This document shows, piece by piece, positions 41,694 through 54,185 of a stretch of 64,000 nt of DNA. A program made the translations under genes and the position numbers. The stretch is taken from NCBI GenBank assembly GCA_024516155.1, contig JAJJXM010000059.1, positions 310,001-374,000 of the forward strand, in the 5' to 3' direction. The notes under the pieces are model-generated. The model saw only the letters and a program-made list of their open reading frames with translations, searched no databases and had not been told where the DNA came from. The DNA comes from Pyronema omphalodes. Taxonomy: Eukaryota; Ascomycota; Pezizomycetes; Pezizales; Pyronemataceae. How positions within the stretch are numbered: position 1 is the stretch's first letter; every line of letters starts with the position of its first letter.

Positions 41694-43440
41694 TGGGAAA
41701 GAGACGCACAAACCGAGCTGGATCTGCAGCAGCGGGAGCCGGGACAAATACGCGACACACGGAACCCGCGGAAAAGAACACGCCTCCGGAAACGGTGGCA
41801 ACCACCAGCGAGCTTGGACACCAAAGGCAAAGAAGACGCTAGGCACCCCTGACGACAATCAACTGATTTTTGCAATCGATAACGACAATCGCCATCCGCC
41901 CTGCCTAACCGAAAGAAGCGAAAGACGAAGCGGAAGAGCACCAACCTGCAAGAACAGATCATCAAGCTCTGCCCCCGCTCACCTTTGTCAAAATGTCCAA
42001 ACTGAGATTCTATATTCAATCATTGGCTTCGTTAAAGGAGATAAAACTGCTAGCTGTCATCCGGATCTGCTTAACCTTCGGCTCGTAAATCGCGAATTTC
42101 GTTACCTTCTGCAACCAGTCCTGTCGAGTCTGTTCGCATACCAAGGCGTAGCTGTCGTCGTCCAGCAGTTACGAACGATGTTCGCAGCTCCTTCGTCTGA
42201 TTGACCTGAATCCGAGCCTTGAACATGTATCAAGGAGCTTACCTGTATGAGGCCTACCCGCACCGTCGTGAAGATGCTCATTGCAGCTCGCAAGACCAGA
42301 ATCACGATTACAGTATCTACTCACAGTTTGCCGAAAAAATGGAGCTGGAAATGTCGGCAGGAAAGACCTTGGCTACCATTACACCAATCCGGCCAACGCG
42401 AAACTTTGAAAGTCTACGACCAAATGTGTACCCCATTGGTATTGTCACGACTTACCAACCTACGTATTCTTATTCTCTGGCTACGTGGGAGGAGGATACG
42501 CCATACTTCTAACACCCTGGGCAAGGCGATATGGGAACACTGGCCACTGCGTTCTCTTGAAGTCTTACGCTGGCAACACGGCGAAGTTGGGAGATGTACG
42601 AGCGAAGGTCGTGGCCTGCGAACAATCCATACAATGATAGCCTCGCTGCTGGTAAATCAGAGCCACCAAATAATGACTGGAATATCATTTCGTTCTTGCG
42701 TTTCACACCAGGCCTAAAACAACTTACCTTGATAAACAATCAGTTCTTCGAGAGAGCAACACCCCATAACCTGCCCGTGTTACAGATTTTGACGGCATTT
42801 CACATGGAGGCCCATTATCAGGATCCGAGGCAGATTTCGCAATGCCTGTTGGAACTGGCGAAGTGTACTCCGGTGCTAAAGACAGTCAAAATATGTCATC
42901 CGCATACTCCCTATCCGGGACCTTACGACGCACTCCCACTGAAACAAGCGTTAAATCTCGTTAGAAACAGCATTGAAGAGATCAACATTGATGCGGCGAT
43001 TAAATTTGAATACCAGCGGCACCGGGATAGTTGGACCGTTTCACGATTTTCCGAAGCTCAGGAAAATATCAATTGATGTGAAGGGGTTAGTTCCATCCTC
43101 ACCACAAGGCTGGCCGGTGATCACAGTATGCTTGAATATTACCTCCCACCTTAGAATCGCTACATCTATACATATATGATACGATTTCTTTGTTTCCCGG
43201 ACTAAACTGTTGAGTTCAAAAGAACCACAGCTCTCTGGCACGGTTACAGGAGCGGTCATCGAGACTGTATGAGATCCTCAAGGACGTCACACTTCTCAGG
43301 AGGACTAGTCCGTTTCCGAAGCTCCGAGTATCAGTATTCATGACGAACGTTTCTCATCTGGATTGGTGTTGATCCCGAAGCGAGGAAGAGAATCACTTCC
43401 GGCAATGTGTGACACATTGGGAATTGAAATACGAGTCAAC
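41553..43440 (+). pseudogene. F-box protein family copy F, decayed
   Basis: The spliced ATG gives MGKRRTNRAGS and about 45 codons before a stop at about 41840. F-box sequence is recognisable around 42000-42120 (EILYSIIGFVKG, LRLVNREFRYLLQPV), then breaks. The middle is scattered over several frames. An open piece at 42594-43076 contains NDWNIISFLRFTPGLKQL and ATPHNLPVLQILTAF. At the site where A and E share a one-base loss, this copy still has the full codon. The C-terminal part (43080-43440) has further shifts. It is a clear pseudogene, nearest in sequence to A and E. Confidence 0.8.
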
Positions 43441-44199
43441 AGTCACTGGAATATGAAAGCCTTGCAACACCAAAGAAGGAAACTGAACCATCAAAACAGG
43501 CTTTAATTATGCAATCAGAACTGAATTTTCTATTCGAAGGAATGCGCGACAGTGTATTTCCCTGTTTGTATTGAGCATTGTCGGTTTACATTTATCTGTT
43601 TCTGTTTTACTTTCCATATTTTGTCATGTAGCCCATATCAACGTATGTACCGTGAACGGACCCGGATTTGGCTTTCCAGAACATCATATGCTCCTCTGTA
43701 CAATGATCGTGATATTTTCCTCCATTAAATGCATTGTCGGTTAATAAAAATTCTTGCACTTAAGTTACACGAGGTATTGATTAGTTTGTTCATGACTATA
43801 TTGTGTTCCAGTTCTGATGGGATATACAGACTAAAATCGTTGCCCAGGGACGCGACAAAGTCGTGCACGGGAAATGACTCGGCTTGTGGTAAGGGCCACA
43901 CATTCTTTGAATTTGCCAAGAAATACTAAGGCGCTACCTGATCTCAAACTTTGAGCACCATAGGATATTGCTTATTGGTGAATTGTTCCTTCTGTGTGAA
44001 CGCAGCATATTGGGATGCAGACCCCAAGCACTTTCCCTGACATGACACCGATGAATACAACAGTGTTGAGTGATGGGCTTTACAGGGGAAACGAGCTTCT
44101 TCGCATGGACGGACGATAAGTCGATTTGAACTATACGTCATGATATGGAACTATGGAAGAAAGTTATAAATGTTTAAATGGCAATCAGAACCCTTCAGA
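43441..44199. other. Intergenic between convergent copies F and G
   Basis: This A/T-rich stretch has only short frames. No gene, RNA or repeat was recognised. Confidence 0.45.
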
Positions 44200-46176
44200 A
44201 TTCTGTAAAGCACAAACAAGGGTTACGAATATCAGAAACTCCGTCATCGATTTCCGACTGACTGAACAATGCTAGCGTAACGATATACGCATATCGTTTG
44301 CGTTCTCTAGGTGTCCTTGAATTTGCCGCCGCTCCATTTCCATTCGATTCCCAATCTCCTGCAGATTGCAGAAAGTCTATCTGTACCTTCCTCCGAGATC
44401 TTGATTGAGGAAAATCTCCAAGCACCGCAATGGATACCAATGCTTTTGAGCTTCTTCAGAGGACCTACCTCCTGCCGAGCGCTACATCCTCGAGCAACTT
44501 ATAAAATGTGGGAAAAGCACCGGATGCCAGGGGGATCGGAATGGATTTTCCGAATCAACGGGTTGGTTTGCAGATAATAAGATAACTGTATCAAAAAGAT
44601 TTAGATGCAATACTTCAATGCTGGAAGGTAACAGTTTAACAAGATGAAATCCGCGGGCCAGACGATGAGATGATGATAACGGAAGAAGCGCCGCCGCATC
44701 AATCGCTAGTTTTTTAAGGAGAGGAAATTCACTGAACGATCCAATACATCCGCTGATGTCGTAACTGCCTTCAAACTCCCCATAGATATCTATCTCTTCA
44801 AGGGAGTTGCGTACCAGATGAAGTGACTTTTTCAGTTCGAGTTCCTTGAAAGGCTCAAAATGGAATTTCTTCAGACTTTTCAAGTTTGGACTACATTTGA
44901 GAAGCTCGAAGATACATTGGGATGTCTCTTCCGGTGTTCGCATTGGATGTAGATGGCTGTCAAAGAAGGCAATACCGGGGTGGTTTGTGGGGTTGCTCTG
45001 GCAAGGAAAATATCGTGTATGATGTTGAGCTGTTTCAGACGGGGCGTAAACTGGAGAAAGGAAACGACATTCCAGTCATTATTCGGTGGCTTTCTTTTGG
45101 GAGTGATAGATCCGACGCCTGGACTCCACCGTAGCTGCTGGTAGGAGTAATCTTCCTCCAATGGTTGCCAGCGTAACTCCTCTAGAGATCCTAGTGGCAT
45201 ATGCCCCCAGATTTGTTTTGCCCAGGGTGTCAGAAGATTGGCGTAACCTCCTCCAACGTAACCATGAAATGTCATGCTGCGGAGGTATGTCAAACGTGAA
45301 AAAAGCAGTGGGGTACACGTGCTATCGTATAACATGGACATTCGGGGTAAACTGGATTCGCTCAAAGAATAGTCAAAGGTCCCCCCTTTTGATCGTTTCC
45401 GGTCCAACTCTTGCGCAAACTCTGAGTAGATTTTGTGATCATGTTTCAGTTCTTCCAAGCTGTACTCTGCACGTTGCATCACTACGGGTGGATCTCATAG
45501 TATCTCACGTCCTTGATGGACGTCGCAAGGCTCTGATTCCCATCAATCAGACGTAGGAGCTGGCGTACATCTTTTGTAACCGAAGGATTTCTGGCTGTTT
45601 TGCGCGGTATCCATACAGATTCATAGATAACCGATTGAACAAGGACACTGATTCAGCGGTTGACTAGTCGAAGGTTGAACAAGTGTCGGTTACAGGTTGC
45701 TCTATCGGACCCTTTCACGAAATCGACAATTGACTGAAGGACTTCGGTTGGGAATGTGGACAGTGAAACTTTGGAGGCAGAGCCTGGTGTTTGCTTCTTC
45801 TTCTTTTTCCTAACCTTCCCTTTTTCCGCTTCACCGCGGACGCAGAGGGTCATGTCCTCTTCACGAGAAGCTGGTGCTCAAGAAGTCCTGACTGTGTATT
45901 CGTGCGGGATTGTGCAATCGCCGCCTTCCTGTTAACAGTTTTGTGAGTTGTACTCTTCACCTGGTATTCTGTTTTTCTCGTGTTTGCGTCACGTGGCGCG
46001 TGCTGTAGATCCATCTCGAAATTTGCGCTTCTACTCACTATAATGACACGCGTTACGTTAGATACAGTTAACATGTACTTCTCATTGCTGTTCTAAAGCT
46101 CATTTTCGCTGTCATCCATAGAAAGACCTGCTCATCGATGCTTTTAGAAATGTCTGATCGGGACGAATCACTTACT
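44200..46176 (-). pseudogene. F-box protein family copy G, decayed
   Basis: The spliced ATG (A at 46176 joined to TG at 46037-46036) begins MSRSANFEMD, then stops near 45850. The F-box is in another frame (45853-45653: FPTEVLQSIVDFVKG ... LFNLRLVNR). The middle region is open at 45482-44880 (GGYANLLTPWAKQIWGHMPLGS and NDWNVVSFLQFTPRLKQL) and the distal region at 44943-44482 (LEEIDIYGEFEGSYD). The C-terminal end resembles copies B and D (RRLGIEWKWSG) and lies near 44330. At least four frame changes break it. It keeps the promoter motif and start-codon intron of the family. Confidence 0.8.
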
Positions 46177-46303
46177 CTCTGACGTGTGATGAATATTCTC
46201 GTGTCACGCTGGCGGCTTGCAGAGCTTCAGCGTGTGATAGAGTATGAAAGTGTGAGGGTGGAAGGCTACTCGAAGCTCTGATATGTGGGGATGTCTTGGC
46301 TTT
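46038..46303 (-). promoter_or_regulatory. Copy G promoter, exon 1 and start-codon intron
   Basis: The motif variant AAAGCCAAGACA is at 46303-46292. Exon 1 ends CAGAGA, the donor GTAAGTG starts at 46175, the branch site ATCTAAC is present, and the acceptor ATTATAG ends at 46038 (138-bp intron). The junction A|TGAGT gives ATG AGT. Confidence 0.64.
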
Positions 46304-46590
46304 ACAAGGAAATCTTCGTCATCGCAATCTGACATCTCAATGTTGTCCGCCAAACAAACACGTTAGAACATTGAACTGGACCCTTATGGATTTCAGTTTC
46401 ATATACTGTATGGAACCCCTTGCAATGCCTTCGAAATACTACTTTTTAAGTCGGTAATCTATTTTGCACACCACATATAGACAAGCTTTGCCACAGAATA
46501 CCATTCAAATCATATACGCGTTGCTACCAGGGTATGATTACGGCCATTTCTGCTTTCGATCATGATTTTTAGCATGCTTCTACCGAGGTT

Positions 46591-48829
46591 GTGTATGGAA
46601 AATCTCGATTCTTCCCATGGTCATCCACATCCCTCACATGGCGTCGAAGGGTAGAAAAAGGAAAATTGGATACTCGACCCGGGAGGAAGACCTTCGTTGT
46701 AGATGATCCGGCCTATGCAACGATATCCAATCATGAGGCTATATGGTGGTCAGTTGATAGAGGGCACCAAGAAAATGATAGAAGGTTAACCACAACAGGG
46801 TGGGCCGTGAAGGAATGGTTGGATAATGAAGAGAAGCGTAGAGGAGCAGAACGCGAATGGCAAGTGAGACCTTGTGACTGGCGAATCCTAGATCCTTCAA
46901 GCAACAGGGAGGAGGTGCAAGAAGAAACAGAATGGATGCGGGAGCAGATTACGGAAATGCTCGATGAATATGCACGGAAACTCAGGATCACCGCATATTC
47001 AAAGAAGTGGTGGGGACCGGAGGCCAGGGGGGCAAGTAAACATGCTGGAAAGAAGCGGAGGAAAAAACAGCAGGGGCTCGTAAGGTTGGAGGAGGAGAAA
47101 GATGCGCAGAGGAACTATAAGCGAGTGCAAAGGAGAGAGAAGAGGAAATGCTGGTTATCATTGCTGGAGAATGCAAATGGGGATGAGCTATGGGAGGTTT
47201 TACACTGTACGAAGGAGAGGAAGACCACAAACATTGGAACTTTGACGAATGAAGAGGGAGAAAGGCCGGAAGATGATCAGGAAAAGAGGTGTATGATGGC
47301 GGCAGTTTCCTTTCCATTTCCGAATCCATATCAAGGACCACATCTACAACCAGTACCTCAAGTAACAGGCATACGATGGTTGATGATGCATTCTTTATTC
47401 AGCTCTTTACCAGCGAAGCAACAAGCAGGCCCCAGGTAAGGATTCCCTTGGAGTTCCTGTCCTGAAGGAGTTATTCCCGTGGGAGCCAACTGGAATAACA
47501 GCACTTGTGAGACAGTGCTGTCGCTTGGGGTATCACCCAGAGGAATGGAAGACTGCCAAAGGAATGTGCATCTGAAAACCAAGGAAAAAAACACTTATGA
47601 CCAGGCAAAAAGCTACCGGGCAATCTCGCTCTTGAACTGCCTTGACAACTTCATCAAAAAGGTTGCAACAATTCTCATCACAGATGACCTTGAGAAAGGT
47701 AGGATCCTATATGAAGCACAATTCGGAGGCCAAAGAGTGTGTTCAGCTGTCCATGCCACCGCTGTATTGATGAATACTGTCCAGGACATATGAGACCGCA
47801 GGTCTGGTGCACAAAATCGGGTGTGCAAAAATGCATGAGGATCTGATCTCCTGGACCGAAAGCTGAATATCTGTACGGAAAGTCGAAATAACAATGAATG
47901 GTGATGTTGGAATGGCCATCGAGACAAACACAGTCCTTCCCCATGGCCCACCGGTATCACCAGTCCTCTTCCTCATGTACATTGCAGATTTGGGAGCACT
48001 GATCGCAAAAGATGTGGACAATGCAGATGGGCTGTCATTTATTGATGATGTTGCATGGTCTGTGGAAGGCAGCACAGAGTCAGAAGTTACCCAGTTCATG
48101 AACCGTTGCGCACAGAAGGCACTTGCTTGCGCTACCGAGAAGTGCAGGCAGTGCAGTTTGATGTTGAGAAAACGGAAGCAATCTTCTGCTCTCGACATCG
48201 TTAGCATCAGCGTGAAACCCGTGAGCTGATCTGGGTTGGGCCTCACAGAATGTCATACAATGAAGAAGGAATACGTTGGTTGGGTATCTCGCTGGACCCC
48301 GAACTATCACTGGTACAGCACCACAAGAGATGGATAGCTAACGCAAAGCGCAGCAAGCACGGATCGCCACACTGTGCAGGACACAAGGTTGCCCCTTACA
48401 AAGTTCCTCGAAAACACAAAAGCAGCAGTTCAGTCTGTTGCAGTATATGGGATTGAACTTGGAGCGTTAGAAGACAATTCACCACGGGACCAATCTCGGC
48501 TGGAAGAGTTACGAAAGATCATAGACTACCAAGCCCGGATGGCGACTGGGTGTCTCAAACGACTCCGAAAGGATTCCTCATGGCCTGGGAGGCATGAAGC
48601 CAAAAATTGCCATTGCAAGAGGCCCACAAAAGCGAGTCAAAGCGAGGACTCTCGCGAGACCAGAAGGCAAGGTGCCAACCAGCCGGCAGAATCGATCCGC
48701 TACAGCAGAGGCGGTCAGGAATACCCACAAGCGGTGCTTAAAACTTTCGGGATTCCAGAAGGTGGAGAGTGTACAACCAGGGACTGGGAGAAGGAACTGG
48801 GCACAGTGATTATGAGACACCAGACAAGG
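46591..48829 (+). pseudogene. Decayed LINE ORF2 fragment (reverse transcriptase)
   Basis: The frame 46591-47439 is charged and helical (GKKRRKKQQGLVRL, LLENANGDELWEVLHC), as found between endonuclease and reverse transcriptase in fungal LINEs. Later frames give reverse-transcriptase blocks: YHPEEWKTAK, SYRAISLLNCLDNFIKKVA (about 47610), LPHGPPVSPVLFLMYIADLG (about 47940) and the active-site FIDDVAW (about 48040). IRWLGISLDPELS and a post-RT segment (QSVAVYGIELGALED) follow. At least three frame changes are present. The region ends abruptly at 48829, where a gypsy LTR begins; the rest of the LINE may lie beyond the LTR elements, outside the window. It is a different LINE from that at 18.8-25.5 kb. 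Confidence 0.8.
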
Positions 48830-50213
48830 TGTGAACCTGGGCACAGCTTCGACTATGCAGAGGCTTATCCGATTGTATCTCTAGTGCTTCGTTCTCAGTG
48901 TTGACAGACACTTCGTCCCAAGAAAATAGAGCTTGTCCAAAGATAAAGCTAGGAAGAGAATTAATCGATCACAGGCGGAATAAACTTAAGGGTTGTCTTC
49001 GGAGGTATTCGTTGGTGATAATAGGTATCGTCGCGTAGAGGATCAAATGGTTGATGATGGAGGAGAAGAGGGAAGACAAAGGCTCTTTATAGACTTTCGT
49101 CTACAAGTTCGCCCAGACTTCCTAGGGAACCAATTTCCAAACTGAGCCTAGGAGATAAGACAAGAGTCATTTCTGAGACGCATCTGCTGATAGATTGCAT
49201 CATACGAAGTGCGTAATCATATTGATTACTTGCTTGCATGATGCTTGCCTATCGTCAGACTAATCCTTGACATTCCTCTCTGTACTACCACACCTTCCAA
49301 TCAGGTGTCAGGGTTATGAGTCATATGGGAGGGCAACTCCGCATTGACTGCATAAGGCATGAACTCCTCTGACAAATAACATGTGAGTCATTTATCTTGT
49401 GAGTCGTGCTATCATAGATCTCCCTAGAGAATCTCGATTGCGAATGGAGATCTGACATCATAAGGCCTCCCTGTCCTACCGGAGTGGATCACTCCGACAC
49501 ATTCCTGTGTGATGTCATTATGGCTCCACCTGCGCGCACTTGCGCGCAGGCCACAACCCTGGTGTGGATGCAAACGCCGAGCTGTTCCTTGGTTGGTAGT
49601 CAATAGCCTAAGGGCGCGTCATATCGGTTCCACCAAACAGTTTCCTTGAGAGGGTTCATGCTTATGGACGTCGTCTCATGCCTTAGCAATCTTGACCCTT
49701 GTCCATAGCCCCCACTCCTGTTTGCCGACTAGACTCTGCCCTTGTCTTCCTGGCTGACCATTCACCCAACTAAGTAACACCGGATGATTTCGTCGCAAAA
49801 CGCTCTGCACATCCTTGGAACTCTCTTCCGATGCAGACCCCTTTGTAGCCGTGAACTTCCGAACACTCCTCAAGTATAAGGAGGTGTCCTTTCGTCTTCG
49901 TCTTCGTTCTCCATCAGCGTCGTTCGTAGTTGCTCAAGGGTAAGTCGACACCCATGAGGTAGTGTTCCCCAATCTCTTCTCTTCTGAAATCCTCCCAAAC
50001 TGACATTGAATAATAGTTGCGACGCCTCGGGCCGGGATCCTCGTGAGGTCCTATCGGAAAGTCACGAATCACGTGACGTGGCTTGTCGGAGCTCCTCTGG
50101 GGGTTCCGGCCCGGGATACTAATCTGACTATTCATTCTCGGTCGAGTTTGCCATATTCTCCATTGCGTTATATATGATACCAATTCTATCCTCACACATT
50201 TTAGGGTGTGACA
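48830..50213 (-). repeat. gypsy LTR, left copy (3' LTR of the left element)
   Basis: This 1384-bp LTR reads TGTCACACCC...CCAGGTTCACA on the - strand. A TATA-like TCTATAAAG is at 49093-49085. CCCTTAAGTTTAT, at 48992-48980 in sense, is complementary to the element's primer-binding site. Open frames within it are not supported as genes. Confidence 0.88.
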
Positions 50214-50399
50214 CCACCTCTCCCCTGTTCAAGCTTCGTCCCGAAGCTCGTAGTTCATCTTTCTGTGATCGCACCACGCCGTAGCCCTAGTTGACTTAAG
50301 TGATCAATTTTGGATGTAGTCCTCCAGCCCCTACATCCTACTACCAACTCTACCTGATGAAAACCACATGGGAAAAACATCAAGCATTAGTCTTTGAGT

Positions 50400-51723
50400 C
50401 GGTAGTCCCTCGGAGAATCAGGATACTTGAGATGGAAATCTCTTAGCTTCTCCTGACCTCCTACTGAAAAGTTGTCGAAGGGTTTCTGCCGTCCAGTCTT
50501 TCTTGTTTGGGCCACCCTAGCCATTTGACGAGGTAAAGTACTCTGCTGCCTGATTTGTAGCTGCTCATAATTTCGTCTATGTCGTACTCCTCGCTTCCCT
50601 CAACATCGTCTGCTTCCCGAAGAATTTTGTTTGGGTCTGGTGGAGCTCTGGTTCCAGTGTGGAAGGGCTCCAGTAGGGAAGTGTGGAAGACATTGTGAAT
50701 CTTCCATCTTCTTGGTAGTGTGAGACGTATTGCTGTTGGGGATATGACCTTTTTCGATTTGGAATGGACCATGTAATTTGTGATCCAATTTGTGTGATGG
50801 GCGTCTTGTTTTTATGTGTCGTCCATCGAGCATAACCAAGTCTCCAACTTGGTAAGTAGGGGCCCTCCTTTCGCTGAAGGTCTGCATACTTCTTCATTCT
50901 TTCTTGTGCCTTCTGTATGCTGACCTAGCACCTTCATGCACTGTATGCATCCAATGAGCGTATGCTTTGCTGGCCGGGTTTTGCACAGCTGTTGGAATGG
51001 GATTGCTGGCAATGGGGTTGTAACCGTAATTCGCATAAAAAGGTGATAGTCCCTGTAGCCGCTGGTTACTGAGTTGTTGTAAGCGAACTCAGCCATTGGC
51101 AATAGATCAACCCAATCATTCATCTCATGATTGACAAAGGAGCGGAGGTATGCTTCAATTGTCTGGTTAAGTCGTTCCGTCTGTCCATCTGTTTGAGGGG
51201 TGGAACGCTGTGGACATTCTAGGTTTGATTGCTAGTGTCCCAAGAAATGCTTTCCAGGTGGTGCTTGTAACCTGGAGTCCTCTGTCCGACACAATATCCG
51301 AGGTTAGCCCATGTAACTTCCAAATTTCTTCTTCGCAAAGATTCTAACAAGGTCTGGCAGTTGTCTTGCCGTCTTTTGCAGTGGTATGAAGTGGGCCATC
51401 TTAGAGAATCTGTCAACTATTACCCATAGTTGATCGCATCCATTGGATTCTGGTAGGTCGGTGATAAAGTCCATGGCGATTGATTGCCATGGGGCCATAT
51501 GGTAGTTCCAAAGGTTGAAGTAATCCGTACTTGAAGGTGCCGTGCTTTTTGTCTTTTGACATTCCATACAACTCTTTACATAAGTTATTATTTGTTCTTC
51601 CATTCTTGGCACCAGGAAGTTCCTTCGTATTAATTCAATTGTTTTGTCCTGTCCGAAGTGACCTGCAATTTTCGAGTCATGTTCAGATTCCAGAACTGTC
51701 TTACCAAATCCTTTGGTACCCAT
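50400..51723 (-). pseudogene. Left element: integrase and chromodomain (frameshifted)
   Basis: The integrase HHCC region (HDSKIAGHFGQDKTIELIRR, then CMECQKTKS) and the DDE core start (IAMDFITDLPESNGCDQLWV) are open from 51723 to about 51304. The distal core ([20 protein letters not shown]) is at 51123-50812. The chromodomain (GSRVLYLVKWLGWP) is at about 50560-50500. Single-base insertions relative to the right element split the frame at least four times. The chromodomain would direct integration towards marked chromatin. Confidence 0.85.
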
Positions 51724-51751
51724 AGTTTTTTCCTTTCGATAGACTATGCCA

Positions 51752-53969
51752 TTATCTATCGGTCAATGGTTCCTTAATTTTCTTTTGTTGCCTCCACGTA
51801 AATCTCATCCAGCTTACCAGCTTGACTTTTACCATCTTCAAGAATTCCTTCTGACCATTTAATAAAAGGAATAGAGGAGAGACGTGCTGAAGAAATAATA
51901 ATGATGTTCCTTCTCCAGCACTGCTGATTGACGAAATGGATGCAAAATGACTCTTATGCAAGGATCGTCGTAATCGGCTGATCTTCATCCTCCCCCCCTT
52001 TTCAGGTCGGAACTCCGGACGCCTAGATAGAGCATCAGGTTTTCCCATTTTTAACCCCAGGTCTATAAAAAATCTTAAAGTCAACGCCAGCAAGCTCTTG
52101 AGCCCCATCTAGCTTGACGTCGATTGAGTAACTTTTGTTGTTGTAAAAGTACTCAAGGTTTTGGTGGTCGCTGTAAACTTGGACAGTGTGCATTGCTCCC
52201 CTCAAGATATCGTCTCCATACTTTAAATGAGTCCACAATAGCCAACAGCTCTTTGTCATGGATCTCATAGTTAATCTCAGCAGGAGTGAATTTTCTTGAG
52301 TGGAAAGCAATGGGGTGCAACCTTTCCATCTTCCCCCTTCTGGGATAGAACTGCGCCTAAAGCAAAATCTGAAGCATCTGTTTCAACAATGCAAACCTGT
52401 CTTGGGTCAAAATGACTTAAGATTGGTGTGCAGTAGTGAAACGACTTTTGAGCTCATCAAATGCTAGTTCCATAGCAACAGTCCATTCCCATTTCTTCGC
52501 ATCGCCCTTTGTTGATTCTGTGAGAGGTCGACATATTTTGGAGAAGTCCTTGATGAATCTGCGATAGAAGTTTGCGAATCCAAGAAAGCCCTGTGTTTCT
52601 TTCAAGGATTTTGGGGGTTCCCATACCAGGACTGTTTGTACCTTGTCCTTTGCCATTTCAATGCCATTTTCGCTGATAATATAACCCAGAAATTCCACTC
52701 TGTTTTGTCCCCAAACACATTTTTCCGGAGAGATAACCAGCCCATTTTCTTCCAATCTTTTTAACACTTCCTTAACCAATTTGTCGTGTTCTTCCTCTGT
52801 CTCAGCATATATGAGAACATCATCAATATACGCAATTACTCCCTGATCCAACATGTCTCTAAAGATATGATTCATCATATCTTGGAATGTGGCTGGGGCA
52901 TTGCTCAAGCCAAAAGGCATAACGCGAAAATTCATATAATCCATATCGGCATCGAAAGGCCGTTTTCCATTCATCTCCTTCTTTTATTCTGATGAGATGA
53001 TATCCATTCTTTGAGGTCCATTTTCGTAATATTTTTGCTCCTCTAACTCTGTCTTGTAATTCTGACATGATGGGGAGTGGGTTACCGGTTTGGCAATTGT
53101 ATTTTGTTGATGCCCCCGGTAATCAACACATAACCGTAGACCTCTGCCATGAGGCTTTGGGACAAAGAGAATAGGAGCTGCTGCTGGTGACTTGGAAGGT
53201 CTGATTTTACCAGCGCAGCATATCCTTCAACCATTCTCTAAGTGTCTCTAGCTCAACTTCGTTGAGAGCATAGACAGGTCCCCAAGGAGGCTTTTCGCCT
53301 TCAACTAGGTCAATCGCATGGTCGTAGGGTTTGTGATCAGGAAGCCTATCTGCAGCTTCCTTTGTCATAATGTTGATCCAGCCGCGGAATTTCTCTGGGA
53401 CTTGCTGAAGGGCCTCAGATAATTCCTCTTGGTGGATACAGATGAGATGTGGCCTAAGACTAAGGCTTCTGGATGGTCGAGGACATGTTTATCGACCTTG
53501 AGTGAGAAGGCACTGGCTTGTGCCTTTGTACATTTTTCTTTGCAACGTGAGGATGTAAAGGAGATTTTGTCTTGATCTCCCCAAGGTTGCAGGGCTGATG
53601 TAGTGCCATCCACCAATAAGGCAGGATAGCATCGCAGTCACTATCTAGTGGAGCGACTTCGAAAGATTCTGCAGCAAAGTGTTTCTTATGCTGCAATATA
53701 AAGGGAACCGTAAAGACTTCACCTGCTCCAGCAACTATTTCATTGTTAAAGTTGCGGATTTGTAAAGGGGTGTCTCTCTTAACGGTTGGGATTTTGTATT
53801 TGTGGACAAAGGCTTTGTCCAGGAGGGCAGCAGTAGATCCTGTATCAAGAAGGACTCTAACTGTGCGTTGTTGATTCTTGGACCAGTTGAGAACCATGTT
53901 GATAATTGGTCTCGGTCCATGGTGGAGGAGTGGGAGCTGATTCCTGGGTAACTGGAATAGCTGCTCCAT
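51752..53969 (-). pseudogene. Left element: protease, reverse transcriptase, RNase H (frameshifted)
   Basis: The protease motif VRVLLDTGSTAALLD lies in the frame 53969-53460. The reverse transcriptase has FVPKPHG and CVDYRG-like blocks near 53150, split by shifts; [20 protein letters not shown] and the active-site [10 protein letters not shown] (about 52830-52805) lie in the frame 52974-52417. RNase H ([27 protein letters not shown]) is spread over several frames near 52390-52030. The sequence matches the right element closely, apart from small indels. Confidence 0.85.
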
Positions 53970-54185
53970 TGTCTTTTCGTCGACTCTTAGTCCTGGTCGA
54001 CAGAAGGCTGTCCATTGATTTCCTTTTTATTCCTGCGCATTTCCCTATTACTGCGTCTTCATATCCATCCTCCTCGGGTGACGCTTCCCTAGAGGACTCT
54101 AAAAATCCGAATCAATGACTTCCTCATCCTCCATTTCCCAAATCCTTGGTTGCGCATCAGACATATGAGTGTCTTCCTCATTGCC

